Below are positions 35,637-48,484 of a stretch of 64,000 bases of DNA, piece by piece. The stretch spans positions 1 to 64,000 of the forward strand of contig JAANDG010000589.1 of NCBI GenBank assembly GCA_036852015.1, written 5' to 3'. This DNA is from Pelodera strongyloides (taxonomy: Eukaryota; Nematoda; Chromadorea; Rhabditida; Rhabditidae). A program made the position numbers and the translations under genes. Position 1 is the stretch's first letter; each line of letters starts with the position of its first letter. Below the pieces are notes generated by a model that was given only the letters and a program-made list of their open reading frames with translations, was not told the origin of the DNA and did not search any database.

Positions 35637-36052
35637 TCAATAAATAGTAATTGTAGTGATTGCGTTGGTTTATTTGTGTATCTGTGACCTCAAAGTCTAT
35701 AACTATACCCATGTATTTTCAGTAAAAAGGCATAGAACACCTGCACATCAATTACACTAACTCGACAATGCAAAGATGTTTATTTACACAATCACACTTA
35801 AAGTTAAAGTAAAGAATAAGAAACAACGGTGCAATTAAATTAGCTCAATCCACATCATGAACGTCATTGATAACTATGCTGACACTAACTACAGTAGGCA
35901 AAAGTAACTGTTGTGGTATAGAGTGCGGTGCTGATTATACTCGTATTTTCTGACAAAAATGCTAAACCGATCAATAAAAAAGCAGGTACAAAAAAAGATT
36001 GCATAAATAAGAAAGCAATATTTAAATCACAACAATGTTCAAGTCTAAAAAG

Positions 36053-36472
36053 TTAAAGGGACAGGCCCACCGATATAAACCTACGATTATTATTTGTTTA
36101 TAATTCATAAAAAGGGTATTTATTATAATATATACAAACTAAATATTATTCAGATTCACCATGGGGAAGTTTTTCCTATGAGCTTTCCTTACAGAAGGTA
36201 CCGTAGACAGGTCATTTGCACAATCATTTGCATACACACCTTTGATGTGGATATGCAAACGACTTAACTTCCCTTTCCGACAAAGGTGTGTATGAAAATG
36301 ACTATGCAAATAACCTGTCTACGATACCTTCTGTAAGGAAAGCTCATAGGAAAAACTTCCCCATGGTGAATCTGAATAATATTTAGTTTGTATATATTAT
36401 AATAAATACCCTTTTTATGAATTATAAACAAATAATAATCGTAGGTTTATATCGGTGGGCCTGTCCCTTTAA
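36053..36472. mobile_element. 420-bp near-perfect foldback element
   Basis: Almost the whole 420 bp is an inverted repeat, from TTAAAGGGACAGGCCCACCG to its reverse complement. The arms are almost identical, and the centre is a short GGATATGCAAACGACTTAAC segment. Both ends carry TTAA. It lies between the coiled-coil gene and the 3' end of the CRAL-TRIO/GOLD gene. High arm identity suggests recent insertion or gene conversion. Confidence 0.9.
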
Positions 36473-36726
36473 AGTTAAATCTTCTTTTCAACATAGGATG
36501 CATAACGTTTCTATAAATAAGAGTTTGTTAGTTCCACAAGGTACTTGAAACGAATTTTGTAAAACGCAAGAAAGGGGGAAATTTGGAAACTTCTCAAGAA
36601 TATGTTCTGATTGCCATTGGAAATAAAAGAAAGTTCACAATTCAGGTTTTTCCCTGGAGAACAGTCAGCGAGTATTTATGAACAGTCTGGGAAATGTATG
36701 TGTTGTATGTAAATTTCCTCCTAATC

Positions 36727-39700
36727 CTAACATTCCTCATCAGTTGCAACTTCCGTCCAATCAACGTCCTCATCGTTTTCATTCACAAATCGCATGCGGA
36801 AATTGAGAGTCAGGGACCGGAACCAGGCCTGAAACAATAATTCGATCAATAGTAGTCTTCCACTTCCATAACTTTCGGCGGAGTGCGGCGCCGCAGTCTC
36901 CTGGCGAAAGTTGGTGGAAAGTTGGAAAGCGCGTCCCACCAAAAATTTTACCGCTAACAATTTTCCGCCTGCGGAGTTCAGATGCGTAGACAAGCAAAGA
37001 CGGACCTGATTGTTGTTGAATTTAAGTTTATAGATTCCGGGTCCAGGTACTTTGATCTTCAAGAAGTCGACCGTGGGCATTCCGGGGTAGTCAAAGTCTG
37101 GACACCTGGAAAAATAGAACGCTAAAGTATGTTAACTTCAGTCAGGCGGCGGTAACCCATAGAGGAAGCAAATAATTACTAACTCAATACTATAAAAAAT
37201 GTAGTATGACAGTATGACTTACCATTCATCCAGCTCTTCGAGTGCTGCGTTTGCAAGACTCATATCTGGAGAGTACCAAATACCCTGGCCGAAGGTTCGA
37301 TCACAATACCTAAAGACATAAACTATAAAGGACTGGATGTCTTTCTCTGTCGGTTGATATTACGGCATGAGAAAAATCATAATGTTTCATTAAATGAATA
37401 ATTAGTGGAGGCAATTATATGCAGTCCTCTAGGTTCCCATTATTGATATTGATATTTGTCTAATCACCTGTTGAGTATAAAGTAGAGTGGTTCTTCTGGC
37501 GAATGATTCACTTTGTATGTGAAGATTTTAGCTCTCCGTGCCGGAATACATACTGCTGTCAGGTCCTAGAAGATTTCTTATATTCGTAAGATAACATACC
37601 GTAATTTAATCACATGCTAAAATCTGTAACCATACGATTCGTTTTCAATGTCATGACTTGACTAAAGCGGACACTCCGATGCTCTGTGCGTATTTACTGC
37701 TCCTTACAAGGACCAGACTACTCGTCACTAACCTTCAATGAAAAGCTACTATAAGACATGAAGGTTGACATAGATAATTGTAGGAAATAGAGAACAGGTT
37801 TCTTTACAAACCTTAACCGCAGGCGCAGTCTCATCTGGTTTCCAGTAAAGTGACTGGGGAATTGGTTCGAAGGGAATGTTGAGACGATCCCTGGAAAAAA
37901 TTAGAATAACAGTCTTTTTATGAGTTATGGTAATACTGTAACTAGTTTTAGTATAGAATATAAAGTGAAGACTACAAAGTATAGAATATAAAGTGCAGAC
38001 TACAACGTATAGAGACTACAAATGCGAACCTGCACATTGGGTCTCCGTTGCGGTCGAACATGGTTCCACCCCAATGACAAGGGACACAGTCATCACGAGC
38101 CAGCTGAACGCAATAAGTCTTTTTATGAGTTATGGTAATACTGTAACTAGGTTTGTGAATGTTTCTGCGAAGGCCACAACATACATAAAGTATCGCGTTA
38201 GTAACGCGGTATCAAGAACCGAACAAGGGGATGACTAAACCAAATGTTCTAATAATAAAACCACAAGAAGCTAAAATATTTCAAACAGAATAAACATCTG
38301 GAAAATCTAAATATTTACAAGTACAGTACCTCAAGCAGCGCTTCCTTCCATTTGTCCGTTCCGAATATCTTCACTTTACTTCGTGTTCTTTCTGGGAGAA
38401 GGGGACCAATTGCCTAGAAGGATGGGAATGGTTTGTAACAACTATTGAGGAATGAAAGGGCTTGGGCTAACCTCGCTCTTCAAGTAGTCTTCCCGTAATA
38501 ATATGGGCACACATTCTCATGATAAAGCTTGCCTTGACAAAACGTGTGCGACATTTTCTGTTCGTAATAAACGTTGTGTTATGTTACCAACACTATGGAT
38601 GGATAGTAATTCACTACAATACCAACCTTCCAAATGATAGTCATGAATGAGGGAGCGTTGACAATTAGCATATGGTCGATCCATTCAGGGTAATTGAGGT
38701 AGACCGAAGCCCAGAGGATACGGTATGGACCTGAATAACATATCAGATTAGATTGTATCATTGGTAGATGATCAATTGGTCATGGAATGTCTTGCAAGTA
38801 TGAGGCTGACTGCTCATTTCTATCACCAACCTGTGACCACTTGCAGCAGGGCGGGATCGAACTTGAGTCCCTCCAGGTCCAGAATATAGATCACTGCCGC
38901 CTGAACATTTATTATCGAAATACAATGCGTTTACTTACTATGGACCAATAAAAGTTCTTCCGGAGATTACGGAGGAAAATGTGCTCAATAGTTGTTCCTA
39001 ACCTAACTGACACCGAAAACCAAATCGGACCGTGTATTTCAGGCACAGGACCCACACGGAAGTTACTTCCCACACGGAACTTACTTCCATTTTTAAGATA
39101 GGTATAACCTTACCTTTCCCTTTTATCTTTTTATTGTAATAAATATCTCGATACCTGTTTTCCGGTCTTCCTCTCCAGTTTGTTCATACTGTCGAGCATT
39201 TTCTCTTGGAAGCGCGCCCTGGAATATTTTAATTTATGGAGATTTTGCACTATCAACATGTCACCCACAAGAATACCACTAAAAATAAGACATCATCCAC
39301 TTATTACCTGAATTACTGTATTTGGCTCTCTTTTCTTTCCGTCACTCTTCTCCATATTTATTCGGCTGAATTTGTTTCTCCCTCTCTATCCACCCTTTCT
39401 CTCTTTTTTACTTTCTCTCTCACTCTCATTAAATAAGCAACTGCAGTTCTTCTTCAAGAGACCAGTTGTTTCATTGGGCGAACAGATTCACACAAACACA
39501 GTCTTTCCCCGTTCCGTTATCTTTGAATTTTTCTTGTAAATTGCTTAAATTTCGAACATGCATTCGACCTTGATCTGCCAATCACATGTGCAAATACTAC
39601 AGATGGAGAGTGATGTAAACCCCGCGAAAGTGACAAAAGTAAAAACATGGCAACTAGTTCAGACGGACTACTCCTCTGTTTTCTCTCCCATCTCTGTTTT

Positions 39701-42688
39701 ATAAGGAGCGAGTAGACATACGATGATCTTGGTATGATAAGGGTTTATAAACACATGAAGGTGAGACGGATGCACACTGCTAGTTTGGAAATATACAAAG
39801 AACGAACAAAGATTGCAAATACATAATATAGAAATAGATTGTACTTTACAAAAGGGAATTGTGAGTCCGATGAGATATTAGGAATATTCAAGACGTTTTT
39901 TTCTCAGGATCACTAAACATGCTTAGGCATGAAAATAGAACTTGTCATCCAAGTGAGCAATCTATATAGAGCTTGCAAAAAATACCACTGCAGAACCTAG
40001 TCATGTAGTACTAGTACTGCAGCTAGATAAAGGATGCATGTCGTCATAAGAACCTAACGCTGCCATGTGGTAACGGAATTATAAGTAGCGCTTGAACAGT
40101 TGAAAACAGATTCACCGAATATTCAAATCTAACCTTTGAATCAAGAAGTCGGATAGTTGTACGGACTTGAGAATTCCCATCAGATCTATTCGGCCCGCAC
40201 TTTCTATCACAAGCAGAGTGTTGCCCACGCCGGTCTCACCTAAATAAAATACTAAATTTGTGCCCATGGTCATGTTGTATGATTTACGTCTTCAAGTTAG
40301 ACGTATACTAAAGTTACACGTGAATCAATACCGTAGCCTTCAAGTTGGAGGCAAGCAGTCAATATGTATGTTGCTTTCGAATAGCAAAGATAATATTTTG
40401 AGTTTGTATACCAAAATAAAAAAGATGGCAAAGGAGTAAATAAAACTTAAAGTAACCAACCGACAAGTCCAATCGGGAAATATTTGTGAAGTATTTCATG
40501 TTCTGGAATCTTGTCCGCGTTATCGAGATCGTAATATCTAAATTATTCACCATCACAACCATTCATTTACAGTCAAATTAGGCTCGCCTTCTATGAAATC
40601 AAAGAAGGCACCTTTGTCAAGTGATAAACGATCCAATATCAAACACTAAGACGATCAATGTTCTTATAAGGTTTGCCTAACTGAGGACGTTGACACCAAC
40701 AGTTGACTGTATATTTTATGTTTGTGATCGCAAACCAATGTCACAGTAAAAATATCTAAGTATTCTGTTTGGAACTTGAAAATCAGCTGAGGCTGACTAT
40801 AGTATAGTTTAGCAATAAAAAACAAACGACTAACAATAAGAGCTATGCTCATTTTCAGAAGAAACAACAAAATGCATACCTTCTGAACTTCAAGTGTTGT
40901 ATGAGGTTTTCAAGGGCGACGTCGAGCGCGCAACCGTACCCCTGGAGTACAGTATATTACAACTAAAGTATATTTTGAGAGCATCCCCTCCTTTAACAAA
41001 TATCATATGAAGGATTGCATTTTATTTTCCTACTTCTACTAAAAAGCTAAAAAAAAGGATAGAGTACCGCCGCCGGTGTGTAAAACTACTTCTACTGGCT
41101 TTTCAAATTGTCAGACCGAATATCTTACATCATCATTGCGTGGTTTTTTATAATAAAAGTATATTATTATGCAAAGGATATCTATTTCTGTCACCCACCT
41201 GTACCCATCGCAAAAGATTGAAATCTGTGTCGTATTTCTCAGTTAACAAATCGGCTGCCTGAATAGAGTACTTTTAGGCTTAGGGTTTCAATTGTAAAAG
41301 GACATTTGCTTATGTTTTTGAAAATCTGGAAAATGAGCAGTTTGTTGCTCCGTTGCTCAAAGTACTGACTGCGATTGCATCAAATAAAGAAGATTGCAAT
41401 AAATCTACTTGTAATGAAGATCACTCCACCTATAGTGGATAATTCATAGAGAGAAAATCATACGCTTTCTAATGAAAATAGGCGATGATACTAATTTGGT
41501 TTGAAATCAATCCTCAGTATCAAGGATGATAATTATTTTGAATTGAGTAGGACTAGTAGTAATGTGATAGGGACGATAATGACTATAATGAGTCACCCTA
41601 ACTAACTTGAAAATAAGAAATTAAAGATTGAAACATTTCTAATTAATTTATTTCATTTGGCGGTGAAAGATGTGAATTCAATGGTGTATGTGTATATGTA
41701 TGAAGTAAAAGAACGCAGGCAACAACGGAAGAAAATCGCATGCACAACGCATAATCGGCTATCAAACACCCTTTAAAAAGCAGAAAATGTTATGCAACTG
41801 ATTTCTTTCAAGCGATATGACACGTGGTTTTGCAAGCACGCTGAACGACTTGAACACTTTACTCACCTGTGATCGAAGGTATTGCACCGCTTTTCTGTCT
41901 TCTTCGTTCATTTCGTAATTGTTGTTATTCTAAAAATTGAAATATTCGAAAAAGAAAAATGCCCGCATCAAAATTTCTGGACATTTCCACATAGAATAAA
42001 ACGTGCAAAACGCATGGCAAAGGAAAAGTCATACGTCTTTGGAACCTTCGCAATGTTGACAATAGTACTTGAAATTAACATCAGTTCCTAATAAAAATAT
42101 AGTACCTTACGGTATGTCTTGTATGTACCGTGTTAGTGTCCCGCGGAATTAGTGTCCCGCGACGGCTTATTTAGATGATAATTTCCTCGTTTCACTCGTG
42201 TATATATGTTGATTTCATTCCTCATTGCACTTTTACAAAAGGGCAACTGGGGGCGGGAGCACGGGTATTACTTACCGGGAATTTCCCTTACTTTTATTCT
42301 TACCGAGACAGTTCCATCGGGGAGATTGCCCCAAGATTGTATGCCTTTTTGATTAAAACAAAAGATTTTATACTGAGATAAAGGAGGAGAAACCTGATTG
42401 CAAATCTACAATAACAACTCGAGGCACTAGAGTACATTTTGATTTTGGTGGCATGGTGAATTTAACATTTATTTGAAGTATGAGGGATAGAGAAGGCGGG
42501 ACGGAATACTGTGCCTTAGTGTTTTCAAATCGTAGTTTCTTAATCACTCTAATGTATTCAAAATATTGGATCTGGGTCTAGGGGTCGGTCCCATGCAAAA
42601 TACATGTCCCTGTCCTGTGCTAAATGTGGACATATGCAAAGTTATTAATAAAACGTCTCACCAATGGAACAATGAGCCCATTGCACAT
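36727..42688 (-). CDS. CRAL-TRIO/GOLD domain lipid-binding protein (SEC14-like)
   Basis: A SEC14-like protein predicted to bind a hydrophobic ligand (phosphoinositide, tocopherol or similar) and act in lipid signalling or membrane traffic. Sixteen exons (minus order): 42662-42688, 41867-41929, 41199-41258, 40880-40941, 40461-40537, 40134-40239, 39155-39218, 38831-38900, 38627-38730, 38330-38413, 38030-38103, 37812-37890, 37468-37565, 37223-37309, 37006-37105, 36727-36828; 418 residues, all in phase. The CRAL-TRIO N-terminal helices contain YDTDFNLLRWVQ. The lipid-binding fold follows with YILDLEGLKFDPALLQ, LNYPEWIDHMLIVNAPSFM and ERTRSKVKIFG. The GOLD domain is about residues 290-410 (FTYKVNHSPEEPLYFI; GPGIYKLKFNNNQ; LTLNFRMRFVNENDEDVDW). 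The first exon codes only nine residues and follows a CTTTCAG acceptor 15 bp before the ATG. It resembles vertebrate SEC14L2 and C. elegans CTG/CGR-1 proteins; I cannot choose the exact orthologue. Confidence 0.9.
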
Positions 42689-45600
42689 GGTGTCCCCGAT
42701 AATGGCTGAAAGTGAGTTATATTAATCAAGTGTTGTGTTATGTAGAATGTAATGAACGAGTTTCAGTAAATGGACTTAAAGCAACATGCAAACGGACGGC
42801 CGATGCAGGCATATGAAGGAAGTTAAAGGAAATTTGATACGCAATTACAATTAGCTAAAAGTCACTTTTTTAGTGCCGATCAATGGAATCTAATAATGAG
42901 TATGCTATATTTTAATTTACTTATTGCAGAATCTATATAAAGTCATTTTTCAATGGCCGGTGATGGAGTGAACTATGAAAAATTTCAGAAAAAAAAATTA
43001 AAATGACCTAAGTTTGTGGATATTAAATTGGTGAATAAGGACATTTAGAATGTTGAAAGCTTCTAAGCGTACAATAAGAAACCTGTTAACTATTCTGAGG
43101 AATACACATCTCAACTGATCTAATCGTGAACTAATTATTACGTAAACAGCAAGAGTGTAAAACGTGTTAGTTGACAGCTTATAGTGAAACGAGAATGCGG
43201 CGAAAAGCACAGCTAACAGGGATGTTTTTGCTCCAACACATTAGACATTATCTACATAGAAACTGGTGTGTCGTTCCGTTATGCATATCATGAACACAGC
43301 GGCAGGCTATGGCGATTTGCAAAACTTTTTGAAGGTGCTGAACTTTGCGGCAAAGTATTCGTTTAATTAATATATTCTGATATTGTCTAACTATGCGAGT
43401 ACAATAGGTGGGATGGAGTAAGTATATCCGAAAACAAATAATACGAATAAATCTTTAGCAAAGGCTCTACTTGGTGGTCGGAATAGTCAAACCGGCTACT
43501 TGTTTTGTGTACATGTCAGTGATACGCCCTTGACATGGAAATCGGAATAAACGATTGAACACTTCTTGTCTCTTGTGCCGATTAAATGATAATGATATAG
43601 TGATACGGACCGATGGGTGTGTTTGATAAAAGATGCTCTTCCTCCTCCTTCTATTTATCAGATTAATAACTTATTAAAATTAAAGGAAGGACAGAAATTT
43701 CTGATTAATAGAAATTAGATCTGAGAGCAAGAAACAGCAAAAATTAGCAACGGGGAACTTCATTTAAAAATAAATATAGTGGACTCGTAAAACTCGTAGA
43801 ATGAATTTCAGTAAAGTAAATTTTTATTAATTCCAATTTTATATAAGACAATGAAGGTTTTGTGCAGAGGTTCATTAAAAAATCTACCACGAGAAAAATA
43901 ATTTCTATATTGCCAAAAAGCAGCGAGGGTGTGTCTGTACAATAGACGGAAAAGAGCGCGAGACTAATGAGACAGTGACATGACCAAAAGGGGCAGGGTC
44001 GTAGCAGAACTGTGAGAGTGAAACGAGATAGAGATTTAGAGAAAAAGGAACTGAACAACATTTGTGACTAATTGTACACAACAATTCAGCGAGTAATCTT
44101 TGCCATACATGTGTTTTCTATTATGGGCAACGTAAATGTTTACTTACAAATTTAGGATATTCACAGTGTTAAACTTGGGGAACAAAAACACTTAAAAGGT
44201 GACAAAAAATGCTCCTTGAGCCCATTTTTTACAATGAAAACTCATGGCTGCGTTCATTTTTGGCGCTTTATTCCCCTGTTCCCAATGTAAGAAATCGCAA
44301 TTTCCATGAAATCATCTTGGAAAGAGTCCGCCCTCCGCATGACCGTATTTTATTGGTCGAAATGATCGGAATAAACCTTTTCACCGGAAAATTGTGGACT
44401 TGATCATGAAACTACAGTAAGCGAGTAGGAAAATGGAAATTGCAAAGCACTACGTAAGTAGGAGAACTTTTTGATTTCCCACTGCAGCACGTACAGAGCT
44501 ATCCAAAGCAAAAGGGACGCAACTTTAGAATATAAAATGAAGCGCTTGAAGTATAAAACGAAGGCTCAGGATCAAACGCATAAAGTGTGAATGTATTTTG
44601 GACGTCATTCCTACTCAAAACGGTTCCGCGCACCAAGAGCAAGCGATCAGATCGAAAACACAGATTAGAAAGTTGTTGTTGAACACTACGACTAGTGGTA
44701 TTTTTGTGACGTCAATCTGACGCATCAGTCTTACTGTAGAAACACTTTATGTGATTATAATCTATTATAATCTACAATTTACGTGCATCGCATCAGTTGT
44801 TACCTACTTATTGGACTCAATTGGAGAGATTAGATATGCTCAAACTTTTAACCTGATACAATTCTGATACTAGAATGAACTGCCTGACGTGTTACACGCT
44901 GATGGTGCACTAAATAACCGCGAAATTTTCAGTCACAAAGTTTTGGGAGTTCGATCAGTGCAACGCGAAACTCGGCTCCAGTGCCGCACCAGATTTGGGT
45001 GGGGTGCGGCTCCAAAAAAAGTGGGGTGCGAAACTAGATCTGCACCCCCCGAAGAGTGCCGTACAGGTGCCAGGCTGGTGCCTATCTGGTGCCAAAATAA
45101 GACAACGGGCATGAAATAGGTGCGACATAGGTGCCCAGCTGGTGCCAAACTAGAGCCAGTAGGTGCGACAGCGGTGCCTAGCTGGTGCCAAACTAGAGCC
45201 AAAAAGGGTAGACTACAAACTACACTGGGGGATATTCGTCCCTGGGTTACCTGCTCCTATACACCTCACAAAAACACCATAATCGACAAATAACGCAGTA
45301 TTTCAACAAAAAAACTTTACTTCAGTGCAATAAAACTGCAAATATAGTGTAATAAAAACTTGCAAACAATGCACTATTAAGCTATAATAACGATACTAAA
45401 TAAAAAGTAACACCTAGAAACATGTTACCATTTTTATAATACATCAAATTCGGATGGTGTTTTGTTTTATCTAACGCTAAAGTGAGCATAAGAACAAAGA
45501 AAAAATGTAATATTATAGCAAAACCTATCTTTGTTAAATTTGTACATCAAATTTTCTCAAATTTCGCTTATTTGCTTTCGCATGCACTGATGCATTTTTG

Positions 45601-48484
45601 TACCGTATGCGGATGCTTGTCTACTGTACCAGACACTTTTTAATAAACACTGAGCAAATTCAACTTAATTATGAGAAAAACTAAACAAAACAAACTAAGT
45701 ATTTAAAAGAAAAACGAAAAGTGAGGCACCGAAAAATGGACATTCGCTGCGTAGACCGATTTTACGCTCTTCCCTGAGTATCGCGTACTTTATGTACACA
45801 GGCACTTGGCTCCAAATCGGCACCAGTTTGGCACCTGTGTCGCACCCAGGCTCCAGTTTCGCACCTATGCCGCACCCACACTTTTTCTGACCTCCACCAA
45901 ACTCCCAAAACTAGAGCCTGGCTGGTGCGTACCTGGTGCCGCTCTCCTTTTCCGTGCCGTACAGGTGCGGCACCCCGACCGAGTTTCCCCAGTGTGATAT
46001 TTGGGAATAAAAACGGACATTTTCCTATCTTTTGCATTTCAAATCAAGAAAGAATCATTACAGTGACGCGGAGAGGGAGAGAAACAGTGGAAATGGAGAG
46101 AGAAAGGAAGAACGCTAAATAAATCATCCTGACATATGTGAACGTGAACTACAATACAAGGAAGTCGAAATAATAATAACGGTTTATTGGTTAACAAAAA
46201 ACAACAAAAAAAGAACGTCAACCAAAGGAAACCCTAAGAAATAGAAAGAGTACGATTTTTTTTGATAAAAGTCAAAAAGCATAAGTATTGGGAAAACTTC
46301 ACCTTATTCCTCGATAGGGAAGAACGCTTAGTTATTAATAGAAATGAGGAAATGAGGACCGTTCAGTTTATTCATGTGCAACAACATTTCTCGGTCAATG
46401 GATGTGTTGCTGGCTAGGTTTCCTGACAGCGAGATTAGCAACCTTGTGTTTTTCATACAATCCATATATTATACTGACCTAATTCCGGGAACAAAACTCT
46501 ATGTTACCTTCTTTATTGATTCTCCAATCAACTACCCTATATCCTATATTTATACCGAGAAAGCCTCAGGATTGAACTTTATTTCTAGCACAAATTCTAG
46601 TGCAACTGTATTTTTCTCCCCATGATGACGCCATTTTAACCCCAAGTGTAAAAGTGTTATTCATTTTTCCAACAGGTTTTTTTTTGTCTGCTCGATTTTG
46701 CTACCCAATTGAGCCTACTGATTTGTTTTATTTCGAAAAGTGTGTGCTCGTCACACGGGAAATACGCACCAAAGTCCGGAATGTCCGGATCACTTATCAA
46801 AAATGCTCAGGAAATAGTACATGAAATTGAGCTCTGAAAAGTTTATTTCTCGAATTAGTTGTTCAGTTAGATTCGCACTTCTGCGTGGTTCACTATGCTA
46901 TGGCATGTACAATAAAAATCCAAGAGTTATGGATCACCGAGTCGTTACGCAGAAAAAATGGTGTAGAATCAGAATAAAAGTAATTCTTCAAATTTTGATG
47001 CTCACATATATATCTCGGGATCAGTGGAAACTGTACGAAAAAAAACGAATCATGATCAAAATTCTAGCTAAATCGCTAAATGCCTATGTGTTTCGCGCGC
47101 GCAAAAATAGTAACAAATATATATATATACAATTTATATGATGGATGGATTCTATATGATACAGTATGTCTTCTTAGTCAGGGTAACCTGTTTTCCACGT
47201 GTATAATATAATAACTTTTTGTATCATCAACATGAAGAAAGAATGCAAAATATACCAGGAATCAAATCTTTGATCACATAAACTATGTAAGGAAGGCAGT
47301 ATGTAATGGTGAACAGGGCGGAGACCAGTATCAATCTTATCACAAGCGAAACTCCTTTCTTACAAGAACTATGAACAGAAACCCGTCTATAAACCGGTAT
47401 CTTCCTCTTGTACCAAACAATTCACCAGACAAACATCAAGGACTACTATCCATATAGGTGAAGGCGGCTGATATAATAGAAGAAATACTTTACTATTGAA
47501 TTTTCTGCTCCATTCAGCTAGAGAATACCCAAATGTTGTTACGAAAAATCGCACACTAAACCTTATTGTTGGAGGCATACAATTCTGAAGCTGTTTTTAG
47601 AGAGAATTTCGAGCTAGAATTTCCCCAACTCATAACTTGAACCCATATCACTTTGCTCTTTTTTCTGTAGACTGACTCAGTTTGTAGCCAGATTCCGTAA
47701 ACACGCGCGAGTTAAATTATTTTATTGTTAAGTGAAATCATTCAAGCATGCACACTGACGAAACTCGGTTGGTGCGCGGCGAAAACCTGGTGCGGCCAAA
47801 CACAGACGCAAAGATTCTACGAAAATGTGAAAATTGATGCAGAAAAGAGTGCGCGACAACATCGCCCTACCTTCGCCAGCTCTTTGTGAAAGGGTGCTCA
47901 GTGCACTCGCGAGAAGCTGGAGAGTCTGGCGAAGACTGGGTGAGGCGCGCGGCGAGATTTAGGCGCCTCTGCTTTTTTTCGCCGCGCACCATCGGAGCTT
48001 CCGCTGTAAGAACACCACTATGCACAATCAAGGACCGAAAAAAAATCTGGAATGAATATGAAACAGGGACCAAGTGATATCTAACAGTTTACACGTAAAG
48101 TAAAATAAAAAGAAGCACGCTTTCAGTCCGGCGAATTAGCTAACAGTAGGAAGTAGTGCAATCTTACCAAAAAATATACAGACATCTAAAGTTGTCGGGA
48201 AATCATATCAAAACTAAACTAAGCACACACCAAATAAAATAATCAAACCGCTTCTAAAACCTTATTCATACTGAGATTCATACATAGTAAAGCACGCATA
48301 AAGGAACAAGTAAGATCAATTGCAAGTCACTAACCGGGTAATTTTTACACACGTACAAGCAAAAATAACTATACCACAACACAAATAAGAAACAATGCCG
48401 TCTCAGAGTCACTAAAGCTAATAAATTCAAACTAATAAAAACTGCGTAACATAACAAGCCAATATATTAGATCTAATAGTTGTC
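42689..48484. other. Gene-poor 5.8-kb stretch between the CRAL-TRIO and FHA genes
   Basis: No coding region could be supported. It includes the promoter side of the CRAL-TRIO/GOLD gene, the GGTGCC-rich inverted element (44930-45995), and a GC-rich block at 47755-48050 with GGCGCGCG-type motifs similar in composition to patches at 33680-33860 and 34770-34850. Confidence 0.5.
44930..45995. mobile_element. Inverted element built from GGTGCC/GGTGCG minirepeats
   Basis: The left flank (44930-45230) is packed with GGTGCC, GGTGCG and CTGGTGCCAAACTAGAGCC. The right flank (45800-45995) carries the same motifs inverted (TTTGGCACC, CGGCACC, GTCGCACC). The outer left edge has AAAGTTTTGGGAGTT and the right flank has AACTCCCAAAACT. 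The flanks enclose about 550 bp of AT-rich DNA without a gene. It looks like a non-autonomous transposon with long, internally repetitive subterminal arms; exact ends are uncertain. Confidence 0.65.

Noticed and set aside
44889..45202. Open frames over the GGTGCC minirepeats
   Set aside because: Products are repeats of Gly/Ala/Pro/Thr caused by the minirepeats, present on both strands, with no conserved motif.
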